A DNA stretch of 64,000 bases, taken from Caryophanales bacterium UBA6985. Lineage in GTDB: Bacteria > Bacillota_I > Bacilli_A > RF39 > UBA660. A program made the position numbers and the translations under genes. The stretch lies in the NCBI GenBank assembly GCA_002450035.1, contig DJYF01000052.1, forward strand, positions 8,609 to 72,608, given 5' to 3'. Positions 23,272-32,247 of the stretch are shown here, piece after piece (the first letter of the stretch is position 1; each line of letters opens with the position of its first letter). The notes below the pieces were generated by a model. The model was not told the origin of the DNA. It saw nothing but the letters and a program-made list of their open reading frames with translations, and ran no database searches.

Positions 23272-26094
23272 ATGTTTTTGATAGATGTAACAGAATGGGT
23301 AGCCAATTGGTTTTGGGATACATTAGATGAAATTTTTATTACAATCTTCGATTTCTTCCTATATAGTATTGTAGGTTTTCTATACAAAGTATTCGTAATG
23401 CTAGGATCAATGGATATTTTTGGTAATAGTAACGATGCAATGTCACTTTATACACAATTTACAAATAGACTATATGGCATAATTGGAATAATTATGATAT
23501 TTGTATTATCTTACCAGATAATCTTATTTATAATCGATCCAGATAAAGGTGCTAAGGCATCATCTGAACTAGTTAAAAATTTAGTTAGAGGAATTGTTCT
23601 GGTTGCATTATGTCCTTTAATATTCCATTATGCATCAGTTTTTCAAAAAGATATATTAACTGATAACACAATTTGGTCAGTTGTACTTGGTACAAATGGA
23701 ACAAGTAGTGATAATCCTATTCAAGCAGGAAATTCTATGGCAACGATGGTTTATATGACGATGTTCCATCCGACGGGTACAGAATATAATGACTTCTTTG
23801 ATGCAAAAGGTGAATTACAACCATACAAAGATGCATGCTATGGATTTGCAAAGATGTTTGACGGTGATTTATCGAATGACTCAGATAATGATGATGGACA
23901 AGCAGTATCTAAATCAAGTTTAAGAAGAGCAACAGACTGGGGCTTAAAATGGGGACTAGCCGGTTCTGTATTTGGAGTTGGATGGCTTACTGGTGCCGCT
24001 GGATTCCTAGTAGGAGGAGTAGTTGATATTTTCCATGGACTTGCAAATTGGATAACTGGTAAAGAAGACCCTAAATTGACAGCATGCCAAGAATATTGGA
24101 TAAATTTATACGCTGCTTCTGGTGGAACTGGTGGTCCAACTGGCGATGAAAATTATAATAAAATGTCGGCGTATAGTCTTAGTTCTAAAGCTAAAGACCC
24201 ATATAAAGATGATGGAACTACGATTGATGCAATTAAAAACGGATATTTAAATGGAGCAAGTATTTTAGCTGCAAATGTTACACTTGCAGATGAAGTAAGA
24301 GATGAAGGATCGATGGAATACTTCTATTTTGCACCTGTTATCGGTGGAATATTAGTATTTATGTTAATTGCATACTCACTTGATATGGCGTATCGTGCAT
24401 TTAAACTTGCATTCCTTGAGATGATTGCACCAATTCCAATTTTACTTGGTGTAATACCTAAACAAGATGGCATATTTAAAAAATGGGTTGATATGACACT
24501 TAAGACTTATATAGATGTATTCGTAAGAGTATTTATAATGGCATTCGTTGTCTATATGATTAATCTTGTGCCAACGTTTGTTGGAGCTCTATTCAAAGGT
24601 GCTTCGGGTGGCCTTGAAGGTGGAGCATTACTTAAAGCAATTGTAATAGCATTCTTAGCAATTGGTTTATTAAGATTCGCTAAAGAATTACCTGATATGG
24701 TAAAAGATATTGTTAAGAGTGGTGGAGGATTCCTAAAAGATATAGATATCAATCCTATGAATTCATTCAAAAAAGCAAAAGCTGGTATCGACAATGCAGC
24801 CAAACCAATTGGTGCAGCAGTTGGTGCAGCAGCAGGTGGAATTGCAGCATTAAAGAGTTCACATGCTAGAAATCCAAAAGAAGGTGGATTCGGAAATGTA
24901 ATAAGAGGATTAAAAGGAACTTCTGCATTTGCTAAAGGATTTGCTACTGGTGGTAAAGAAGGCTGGAAGAATGGTCTAAATAAAGGCAGTCTAACAAATG
25001 CTGTTAATAGAGCCAATGTAGAAAGTGGTAGAAAAGAATTACAAAGAGATGCTGTTGTAAGTGGTATTAAGGGTATTATGAAACCAGGTGGTGTACAAAA
25101 TCTTGCAGGTATTCTTACAAATGGTAGATTTGGTGAATTTAAGAATGCATGGAATAATAATCTACTTGATGATCAATTATTACAAGCCGGTACTATTTAC
25201 AGAGATATGGCTAACGGTGGTAAACAATTCTTTAAGGGCGCTGATAGTCAAGTTGAAACTGTTAAAAAGAGTACAGAAAAAGCATTGGAAGAAATTTCAA
25301 CAAGAGATTTAGCTCCTGCACAAGTAGCTCAAAGAAAACAAGCGTATGCCGATGCCATTAGCGATTTAACAAATAAATTAAATCATGGAATTACAGATGT
25401 AAAATCTATAAATGTAGATGGTTTTGAATATGAAGCAAAATCTACAGATGCTTTAATTCAAAAACTTCAAAAAGAACAAGCTCTTGTTTCGGATAAAGAA
25501 TATGTGGCTGAATATCGTGGTAAAGTAATTAGAAAACTTGATTATAGTCAACTTGAAACTGAAATCAAAAATCAAGAAAGAAAAGCTATTCGTGATAAAC
25601 AAATTGAAGAAACTTCTAAGGTTATCGGTGAAGAAGGATACGACAATGTTAAGTTATATGCTGCTAAATCACAAGAACTTGATATGAGAAATAAAGATAT
25701 TCTAAATCCTGTTCAACTTAAAGCACAAGGCGATGAACTTGAAAAAGCATTTAAGGGAGACAATGGTCAAATGATGCTTGATTTCCTTAAAATAGATGCT
25801 GACCAAAAACGTGATCTTGGAGCTATTACTCAAGCCATCCAAAAAATTGATTTTGATCAAATTAAGAGTGATGGTGGTACAACGATTAATGGTAAAACAG
25901 TTTCAGAGGAAGAAATTAGAAATATGGTTGGAGAACTAGTAGTTTCTATATCTAACGCTGAAGGTAAAGTTGCTAGCAAAGTTAGAAATATCCAATCTTC
26001 ACTTGAAGGTACTAAGATCGATATGGTTGGTCGTAGCATGGATAACTTAACTCCTGGACCTCCAAAAGATGGAGATAAAGGCGGTAAAAAATAA
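23272..26094 (+). CDS. VirB6/TrbL-like polytopic T4SS channel protein
   Basis: 940 residues. About seven membrane segments: near 20-45, 66-88, 105-122, 218-245, 350-372, 380-430 and 448-468. The block KLAFLEMIAPIPILLGVIP followed by DVFVRVFIMAFVVYMINL is typical of VirB6-like inner-membrane channel proteins of Gram-positive conjugation systems. A soluble region of about 150 residues lies between the third and fourth helices. From residue 470 on is a cytoplasmic extension of 470 residues: Gly/Ala/Lys-rich at first, then Glu/Lys/Gln-rich coiled coil. It is first in the cluster and probably forms the membrane passage with VirB3, VirB4 and VirB8. Confidence 0.83.
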   Translation: MFLIDVTEWVANWFWDTLDEIFITIFDFFLYSIVGFLYKVFVMLGSMDIFGNSNDAMSLYTQFTNRLYGIIGIIMIFVLSYQIILFIIDPDKGAKASSELVKNLVRGIVLVALCPLIFHYASVFQKDILTDNTIWSVVLGTNGTSSDNPIQAGNSMATMVYMTMFHPTGTEYNDFFDAKGELQPYKDACYGFAKMFDGDLSNDSDNDDGQAVSKSSLRRATDWGLKWGLAGSVFGVGWLTGAAGFLVGGVVDIFHGLANWITGKEDPKLTACQEYWINLYAASGGTGGPTGDENYNKMSAYSLSSKAKDPYKDDGTTIDAIKNGYLNGASILAANVTLADEVRDEGSMEYFYFAPVIGGILVFMLIAYSLDMAYRAFKLAFLEMIAPIPILLGVIPKQDGIFKKWVDMTLKTYIDVFVRVFIMAFVVYMINLVPTFVGALFKGASGGLEGGALLKAIVIAFLAIGLLRFAKELPDMVKDIVKSGGGFLKDIDINPMNSFKKAKAGIDNAAKPIGAAVGAAAGGIAALKSSHARNPKEGGFGNVIRGLKGTSAFAKGFATGGKEGWKNGLNKGSLTNAVNRANVESGRKELQRDAVVSGIKGIMKPGGVQNLAGILTNGRFGEFKNAWNNNLLDDQLLQAGTIYRDMANGGKQFFKGADSQVETVKKSTEKALEEISTRDLAPAQVAQRKQAYADAISDLTNKLNHGITDVKSINVDGFEYEAKSTDALIQKLQKEQALVSDKEYVAEYRGKVIRKLDYSQLETEIKNQERKAIRDKQIEETSKVIGEEGYDNVKLYAAKSQELDMRNKDILNPVQLKAQGDELEKAFKGDNGQMMLDFLKIDADQKRDLGAITQAIQKIDFDQIKSDGGTTINGKTVSEEEIRNMVGELVVSISNAEGKVASKVRNIQSSLEGTKIDMVGRSMDNLTPGPPKDGDKGGKK

Positions 26095-26124
26095 CAATAG
26101 ATAGAATGAAAAGGAGGCAAAGAT

Positions 26125-26448
26125 ATGAATAATAGATATTTAATACCTGCCAATACTAAACGTTCTATGTTGATTTTAGGATTATTTACTAAGGTAGACC
26201 TAGTGATATTTATTGTAGGTGTCGTACTAACAATTATGCTTATGATGATTGTTGGCTCCGACACCCCACTGGCTATCGGTGTTAATTTAGCACCATTATT
26301 AATCACTACTATCATGGTAGCCCCTGTACCAAATCATAGAAATGTTTGGAATTTTACGGTAAATGTTTATACATTTTTTGCTAATCAAAGAAAATATAGA
26401 TGGAGAGGTTGGTGTATGTTACATGGCGAAGACGAAGAATCAAAGTAG
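26125..26448 (+). CDS. prgI: PrgI family protein (VirB3 analogue)
   Basis: 107 residues. Two close membrane helices (about 25-45 and 50-70) and a basic C-terminal stretch ending YRWRGWCML, the usual PrgI ending (K-Y-x-W-R-G-W). The N-terminus NNRYLIPANTKRSM is also family-like. PrgI proteins are the VirB3-like partners of the VirB4 ATPase. An AAGGAGG site lies before the ATG. The 3' end overlaps the next gene by 26 bases. Confidence 0.9.
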   Translation: MNNRYLIPANTKRSMLILGLFTKVDLVIFIVGVVLTIMLMMIVGSDTPLAIGVNLAPLLITTIMVAPVPNHRNVWNFTVNVYTFFANQRKYRWRGWCMLHGEDEESK

Positions 26449-27013
26449 TGGATCTACAAAGTTTACAGAAGACTGGTTACCTATAATTGATATCAAAAAC
26501 GGGTATATTAGAGTAAAAGGTGAAGGAATATTAGGAGGAGAACAATATGTTACAGGTGTACGTATTGAACCTAAAAATATCTTTATCACTGATACACAAA
26601 ATCAAAATTTAGTAATTTCATCACTTATGGATTTCTATAATACGATGCATACTGAATTCTGGTTAGTATGTTGTGATAGACCTGTTGATATCAATTTATA
26701 TAAATCAGAACTTGAAATAATGTTAAACGAAACACAAAGTCCACAAATAAGAAAATTAATTTCTGAAGATATTCGTAAATGTGAACAATTCAGTGGTCCT
26801 ACATATAATTCTGTAGATACTGAATTCTACATACTTGTTAAAGATAGCGTTAAAAATATAGATAAATTACAAAAGGTTGTTTCTCAAATGATAGCTGGAC
26901 TAGCACAAAGTCAATTAAATTCACGTCAAATAACAGATGAAGATGCAAGAGTAATTCTTGATAGTTTCTTCAATGACGGATTAAGAACAGAATTTGGAAC
27001 GGTGATGAGTTAA
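26423..27013 (+). CDS. Free-standing VirB4 N-terminal-domain-like protein
   Basis: 196 residues, soluble. WLPIIDIKNGYIRVKGEG, YVTGVRIEPKNIF and FWLVCCDRPVDINLYKSEL follow the pattern of the N-terminal region of VirB4/TraE-type ATPases (the part that contacts VirB3 and the membrane), but no ATPase follows in this chain. The next gene is a VirB4 with its own N-terminal region. ATG 26423 fits the spacing from GAGAGG; the longer frame from 26363 lies inside prgI. It shares one base with virB4, so the two products are translationally coupled and likely form one complex (inferred). Confidence 0.75.
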   Translation: MAKTKNQSSGSTKFTEDWLPIIDIKNGYIRVKGEGILGGEQYVTGVRIEPKNIFITDTQNQNLVISSLMDFYNTMHTEFWLVCCDRPVDINLYKSELEIMLNETQSPQIRKLISEDIRKCEQFSGPTYNSVDTEFYILVKDSVKNIDKLQKVVSQMIAGLAQSQLNSRQITDEDARVILDSFFNDGLRTEFGTVMS

Positions 27014-28806
27014 TGGCAAAACCTACATTTAAAAGTGAAATTGCACCTAAAGGGTTGAATTTTAAACCTAGACAATTTGAAATAGGTGACAAGTTCGCAG
27101 TTATTTATACAGTATTAGAATTTCCTTCAGTCATTGGACCTGGATATTTAAGCAATATTTCTTCAATTCCAGGAGCAAAAGTTGTTGTTAAACACATTCC
27201 AATTGACTTTTCGGTAATGCAAAGAGCTATCAATAAAGAAGTAATAGAATTAAAAGAAGAATATCAAAAAGAAAACGACTTAACATTTAAAGAGAGAATT
27301 AGAAATGATTACGAATCTCTTGAAAACTTTGTTTCAATGCTTGCATCAACTCAATCAAAAGTATTTGATTTCCAATTACATATAATGATTACAGCTGATT
27401 CTCAAGAAGAATTAGATGCAAGAAAAGTTCAAGTTAAAAATTATTTAGTATCGCTTCAAATGAGAGCAATACCAATGATGTTTGAACAAGAAAAATGTTT
27501 AAAATCAATGATTCCTGTGTTCCCATCACAAGATATTGAAAAGAGAATTGGTGTTCCAATACCATCTCCAACAATAGCTGCTATGTATCCATATGTATTC
27601 GATAGCATTAAGGATACTGGAAGGGGAACATTACTTGGAATGGACTCATCTGGTGGTGTAGTTTTATTCAACCAATTCTTATATCAAAAGAAGAAAGAGC
27701 AAAATAGAAATAATGCTAACCTAATCATTCTAGGTACATCTGGTTCAGGTAAATCTACAACTGCTAAACTACTTCTTCGTGGTCATATTAGAAATGAATA
27801 TCAAATCATTTGTATTGACCCTGAAGGTGAACTTGAATCAATGGCAAAAACATTTGGTGGTTCATTCGTAGATTTAGGTAAAGGTGGATCATATGGTATG
27901 ATTAATCCACTTGAAATAGTTGCTGATACAGATGAAGGTGACGATGGAGCACATGCAGGTAACTCAATATTAACAAGTGCATTACAATCAGTAAGAGCAT
28001 TCATGAAATATTATGTTCCTGACATTGAAGATGATGTACTTCAAATGTTTAGTGAAGTTTTACAAGAAACTTATAAACGTTTTGGAATAGATTATGAATC
28101 TGATTTCACTAAGATGAAGAGTGAAAACTATCCAACATTTGATGATGTTTATACAACAGTAAAAGGTAAGTTAATAGCAATGCCTGAAGCAACTCGTGAA
28201 AGAGATGTAATGGAAAGACTAGAACTTAGAGTTAGACCTTTTATCAATGAAGCTAGATATTATTTTAATGGTCACACAACTATTAAATCTGATTCAAACT
28301 TTATTGTATTTAGTATTAAAAACTTAATGAATGGTGATATTAATACTCGTAATGCACTATTCTTTAACATATTAAAATATGCATGGAGCTTGAGTTTAGA
28401 CAAGTCAGTTAACTCTGTAATGTACGTTGATGAAGCTCACGTATTATTATCAGGAAGTAATGAACTTGGAGCTGATTACTTAGCTCAAATGCAAAGACGT
28501 GCTAGGAAATATAACACTGGTACAATAATTGTTACACAACAACCTACAGACTTTGCAGCAGAAAAGATTATTACTCAAGGTAAAGCAATTTTCGATAATG
28601 CTTCATACTATTTAGTAATGGGTCTTAAGAAACAAGCTGTTGAAGACTTAGCTAAGTTAATAGATTTAAATGATGCTGAAAAAGAAAGTATCAAGACATA
28701 TCCACAAGGAAGAGGTTTATTCGTATGTGGATCTAGAAGAATGATAATAGACGTTGTACTTACACAAGATGAATTAGATTCATTCGGTGGAGGCGGCGGC
28801 CTATAG
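27013..28806 (+). CDS. virB4: VirB4 family T4SS ATPase
   Basis: 597-residue AAA-type secretion ATPase. Residues 1-225 form an N-terminal domain; the motor domain has Walker A GTSGSGKSTTAK (about 241-252), IDPEGELE, Walker B VMYVDEAH (Asp473-Glu474), a QMQRRARKYNTG stretch and the IIVTQQPTDF sensor motif. It ends in a Gly tail (GGGGGL). VirB4 powers pilus/channel assembly and substrate movement at the inner membrane. Start and upstream stop overlap by one base with GGTGATGA as ribosome site. All catalytic residues look intact. Confidence 0.95.
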   Translation: MAKPTFKSEIAPKGLNFKPRQFEIGDKFAVIYTVLEFPSVIGPGYLSNISSIPGAKVVVKHIPIDFSVMQRAINKEVIELKEEYQKENDLTFKERIRNDYESLENFVSMLASTQSKVFDFQLHIMITADSQEELDARKVQVKNYLVSLQMRAIPMMFEQEKCLKSMIPVFPSQDIEKRIGVPIPSPTIAAMYPYVFDSIKDTGRGTLLGMDSSGGVVLFNQFLYQKKKEQNRNNANLIILGTSGSGKSTTAKLLLRGHIRNEYQIICIDPEGELESMAKTFGGSFVDLGKGGSYGMINPLEIVADTDEGDDGAHAGNSILTSALQSVRAFMKYYVPDIEDDVLQMFSEVLQETYKRFGIDYESDFTKMKSENYPTFDDVYTTVKGKLIAMPEATRERDVMERLELRVRPFINEARYYFNGHTTIKSDSNFIVFSIKNLMNGDINTRNALFFNILKYAWSLSLDKSVNSVMYVDEAHVLLSGSNELGADYLAQMQRRARKYNTGTIIVTQQPTDFAAEKIITQGKAIFDNASYYLVMGLKKQAVEDLAKLIDLNDAEKESIKTYPQGRGLFVCGSRRMIIDVVLTQDELDSFGGGGGL

Positions 28807-28823
28807 AATTAGGCGGTGATCTT

Positions 28824-31166
28824 ATGAAGTGTTTAACTAGAAAAAAGATAATGCTATTACTAAGAAGTGTTTTCGTAATAGCACTTTTTTCGGTTGCAGT
28901 ATTTAATATGATGCCTGTTAAAGCAGATAAAGATTACAGTCAATTTGACTTTAACACATTAGAAGAACAAAATAAGGATAGATGGTTAGCGTATTGTAAT
29001 GATGCATTTGTTGAATACGGAAAAAAAGAACAAGAAAAGTGTTATGATACGCTTACTGCTAATTTAAAGAAATTTTATGAAAAAATGTATAAGATACTAT
29101 CTAAGTATCAAGATAGGGATCTTTATATTAATGACCAAGTAATTCTTTGGACAGTATTCTTTAGTCAGTTTTCTACACCTTCAACAGATGCAGACAGTCA
29201 CAAAGTAAACGCTGATGATAATTTATCTTTATACGAGCAATTTGCAAAAGACTACTTTGGCTTTAACTTAGATGAATCAGATGGAAGTGATGTATCAGTT
29301 GATGTTGACTATTCAAAGATAGATTATTATGCAAAAGAAACAGATACATTAAAAACGCTTATTAGAAATGCTGTAGCATATGCAACAGTTTGTTATGGTG
29401 TAAATGGAACACCAACAGTTACAACTGCTGAGGATGGGTCTAAACATTATGAGTGTCAAGATGGCTATGCCGCATACGATAATATAGTTGGAGAAAGTGG
29501 GTATGTATGCGCCCAAAAAATTAGCTATAACGAAATGGGATTCTGGAAATATTTCACTAGTAAAATAGCTCATGATGAGCGCTTAGGAATATTCCAAAAT
29601 GTTTTCTTCCTAGGAAAACTATTCCCTGATCCACATTATGATGAGTGTATTGCAAAAGAAGGATATGAAAGAGTTCATTATCAATATGAAGATGATCCTC
29701 ATGTAAGTTACACAATGTATTTTGATTTCTTGAAAGAAAATAGATATTTTGATGGTAAATCAAATTTACAATATTATTTTGAAGACGTACTTATGCTTGC
29801 AGATGTTGATTGCTTGATGGATGATGTTTGTGAAAATTCTTTACAAGCAAAAGATGCAGAAAACCCAGGTGAATATGACAAATGGGAAGAACGTTTAATG
29901 CAAGATAGATTAAAAATTATTTATGATATATTAGAGTTCCTAGATTATTATGGAATAGGAATTGAATATGCGGCCTTTATACCTGAAAGTAAACTTATTC
30001 CAGGTGGAGGCGCAGGGGATAGAACAGCATATTATTGGCCAATTGGTAGTGATGCTACTGAGGAAAGAGATGGTATTACTTATGCTGATAAAGACCCAGC
30101 AAGTACAACTATTACAAGTTATTTTGGTAAAAGAACTCACCCAATTACAGGCGAAGAACATACTCATACTGGTATAGATATAGCTGGTAAAAGAGGAGAA
30201 ACAAATGTAATAGCTTCTGAAAAAGGTGAAGTTATATCAATTGTTAATACATGTACTGAAGGAGACTTAAAATGTGGAGGAGGATATGGTAATCATATTA
30301 TCATTTCTCATAACGATGGATATTTCACATTATATGGTCACTTAGCTTCTGTTGATCCAGCAGTAAATGTTGGTGGAAGTGTTATGAAAGGACAAGTTAT
30401 TGGTAAAGTTGGTTCAACTGGTAATTCAACTGGACCACACTTACACTTTGAAGTAAGAAAAGATACTAACTCATCATCACACGCAATTGATCCACTTACA
30501 ATATTAAGTGTTTCACAACCTCGTCCAACTGGCTATAAAGGTGGAGACTTCTCAATGAGAAAAACTGCTTTATCAAAAGAAGAATTTGTTTCAGCATTAA
30601 AAAATTATTGTAATTCTGGTAAATGTAATGGAAGCAAGGGTCTACAATATTTTGCTGAAAGAGCAGAAACAATTTATGATTTGTCTACTCAAAATGGTTT
30701 GAATCCAGAATTTACTGTAGTACGTGCTATATCTGAAGGATTCTCTCCACATTTCACATGTAATAGTAGTTCAAATAACCATTGGGGTATTGGATGCTCT
30801 AATGGTGGAGGATGTGGAGCATGTTCAAAATATTCAAGTTTTGAAAATGGTATTGTAGGACTTTCAAATTTAGGAATTGTCAAAAAATATGATTCAGCTC
30901 TTGAAGTATTTACAAAAGGACATTATGCATATATTGGTGATAGATGGTTATCCCCAGGTAATTCTGCTGATGGTGGTTGTTATTATTTCCCACATATTAA
31001 AGAATACTATACCGATACAGCAAGACGAGCAGAAGTAGAAAGTGCTTGTTCTAGAAGTTGTAGTGGTTCGTCATGTTTAAAGACAAATGATGCAGACCAA
31101 GAAGCTTATGGATATTATCAAATACGTGGTATGACTAAAGCAAGATATAACATTTGGGGATTGTAG
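28824..31166 (+). CDS. VirB1-like wall hydrolase: M23 endopeptidase plus glucosaminidase
   Basis: 780 residues. An N-terminal signal (about 8-33, ending in PVKA) exports it. Residues 35-420 are Cys-containing and unrecognised. An M23/LytM domain (about 428-565) has His448-x3-Asp452 (HTGID) and His539-x-His541 (HLHFE). A C-terminal glucosaminidase-type domain (about 600-780) has the likely catalytic Glu638 in ISEGF plus NNHWGIGC and SSFENGIVGL. So the protein can cut both stem-peptide bridges and glycan, opening the wall for the channel, as VirB1/PrgK proteins do. Many Cys in the C-terminal domain suggest disulfides. ATG 28824 follows GGCGGTGAT. Confidence 0.9.
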   Translation: MKCLTRKKIMLLLRSVFVIALFSVAVFNMMPVKADKDYSQFDFNTLEEQNKDRWLAYCNDAFVEYGKKEQEKCYDTLTANLKKFYEKMYKILSKYQDRDLYINDQVILWTVFFSQFSTPSTDADSHKVNADDNLSLYEQFAKDYFGFNLDESDGSDVSVDVDYSKIDYYAKETDTLKTLIRNAVAYATVCYGVNGTPTVTTAEDGSKHYECQDGYAAYDNIVGESGYVCAQKISYNEMGFWKYFTSKIAHDERLGIFQNVFFLGKLFPDPHYDECIAKEGYERVHYQYEDDPHVSYTMYFDFLKENRYFDGKSNLQYYFEDVLMLADVDCLMDDVCENSLQAKDAENPGEYDKWEERLMQDRLKIIYDILEFLDYYGIGIEYAAFIPESKLIPGGGAGDRTAYYWPIGSDATEERDGITYADKDPASTTITSYFGKRTHPITGEEHTHTGIDIAGKRGETNVIASEKGEVISIVNTCTEGDLKCGGGYGNHIIISHNDGYFTLYGHLASVDPAVNVGGSVMKGQVIGKVGSTGNSTGPHLHFEVRKDTNSSSHAIDPLTILSVSQPRPTGYKGGDFSMRKTALSKEEFVSALKNYCNSGKCNGSKGLQYFAERAETIYDLSTQNGLNPEFTVVRAISEGFSPHFTCNSSSNNHWGIGCSNGGGCGACSKYSSFENGIVGLSNLGIVKKYDSALEVFTKGHYAYIGDRWLSPGNSADGGCYYFPHIKEYYTDTARRAEVESACSRSCSGSSCLKTNDADQEAYGYYQIRGMTKARYNIWGL

Positions 31167-31174
31167 GTGATAGT

Positions 31175-31726
31175 ATGGCTCAAGAAAAAATAACAAAAGA
31201 AGAGAAAAAAGTTTTAAGTATTTGGGCAAGCGTGGTAGTAGTATTAGTTGTAGTATTATTAATACTAAACCACTTTTTCCCAATTAAAACACTTATTAAT
31301 TCTCTATATGGAAAAAATACTGAAATAATAAATAAATATACAATAATTGGAGACTATTCCAGATACTCAACAGTATCTGGAGCTCTTCAAAAGTATTATT
31401 CATTTGTTAATGCAAAAGATTATGATTCAGTAATTAAAATATTAAATGAAGAGTACGTTAAAGATAATAAAATTACAAAAGATAATATAGAAGATTTTAT
31501 TTCATTCCCTGATGATAAATATGTAACATTTGACCCAAATATAATGTATAGAAAATCTCTTAAAGAAGGAGTTTATTCATATATTATGGATGGAGAAATA
31601 GAAGAAAGAGATACAGGGGACGTACTTGGAAAAACATACTATCAAGTTATACTTGATGGTAATACATTCTTGTTTAGTGTAAAACCTCTTACAGAAGAAG
31701 AATATGGAGGTCTTAAAAATGAATAA
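31175..31726 (+). CDS. Membrane-anchored NTF2-like protein, VirB8 candidate (1)
   Basis: 183 residues: cytoplasmic start, one membrane helix (about 16-36), outer domain. The stretch LQKYYSFVNAKDYDSVIKIL and the later beta-rich part (TYYQVILDGNTFLFSV) resemble an NTF2-like fold such as VirB8/TcpC. Assignment is by position and shape, not clear homology. ATG 31175 is behind TAGGTGAT; the frame opens at 31154. It overlaps the next gene by eight bases. Confidence 0.62.
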   Translation: MAQEKITKEEKKVLSIWASVVVVLVVVLLILNHFFPIKTLINSLYGKNTEIINKYTIIGDYSRYSTVSGALQKYYSFVNAKDYDSVIKILNEEYVKDNKITKDNIEDFISFPDDKYVTFDPNIMYRKSLKEGVYSYIMDGEIEERDTGDVLGKTYYQVILDGNTFLFSVKPLTEEEYGGLKNE

Positions 31727-32228
31727 GAAAGTAGTTAAAGAATTTATTAAAGAAAATTTTATATGGTGTTTCTTGTTAGTATTCGTAATCTTTGGATTAG
31801 GTGGAGCAAAACTTTACAACTACATTAATAATAAAGTAGTTGATAGCAGAACATATGAAAAGCAAGATATAAATATTGAATACGAACCTAAGAATTACGA
31901 AGTTAATCAATATAAAGTTATTGAAAGAACAGATGAAGAATTAGCAGAATTCTATTATGACCAAATAAAGAAGATGTGGATTAATAATCCAGGTGAACTA
32001 TATGATAGAATGACTGAAAAAGCTAAATCTTTAAATGGAACAAGAGAAGAATTTATTAAAAAGATATCTAAATATGTAACTTCCCAAACTCCATCTTCTA
32101 AAGTAGCGTTCTACAGAGTTGAAAATGGAAGTGTAGTTATATTAACAAATGAGAAGATGGAAATAATATTAGATACAAACGGAATTAATAATTATAAAAT
32201 ATCATTAATGGCTCAATCAACAAGATAA
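31719..32228 (+). CDS. Membrane-anchored NTF2-like protein, VirB8 candidate (2)
   Basis: 169 residues with the same plan as its neighbour: short cytoplasmic start, one helix (about 14-36), then an outer domain with ELAEFYYDQIKKMWINNPGE and beta strands ending VEIILDTNG-like (MEIILDTNG). Two such proteins in a row could stand in for the two NTF2-like domains of TcpC. ATG 31719 has GGAGG eight bases upstream inside the previous gene; translation is probably coupled. Confidence 0.6.
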   Translation: MNKKVVKEFIKENFIWCFLLVFVIFGLGGAKLYNYINNKVVDSRTYEKQDINIEYEPKNYEVNQYKVIERTDEELAEFYYDQIKKMWINNPGELYDRMTEKAKSLNGTREEFIKKISKYVTSQTPSSKVAFYRVENGSVVILTNEKMEIILDTNGINNYKISLMAQSTR

Positions 32229-32247
32229 AAAGAAAGGAGATGGTATC

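Noticed and set aside
24552..25016. Minus-strand ORF inside the VirB6-like gene
   Set aside because: Shadow frame opposite Gly/Ala/Lys-rich codons; the + strand gene is clearly real.
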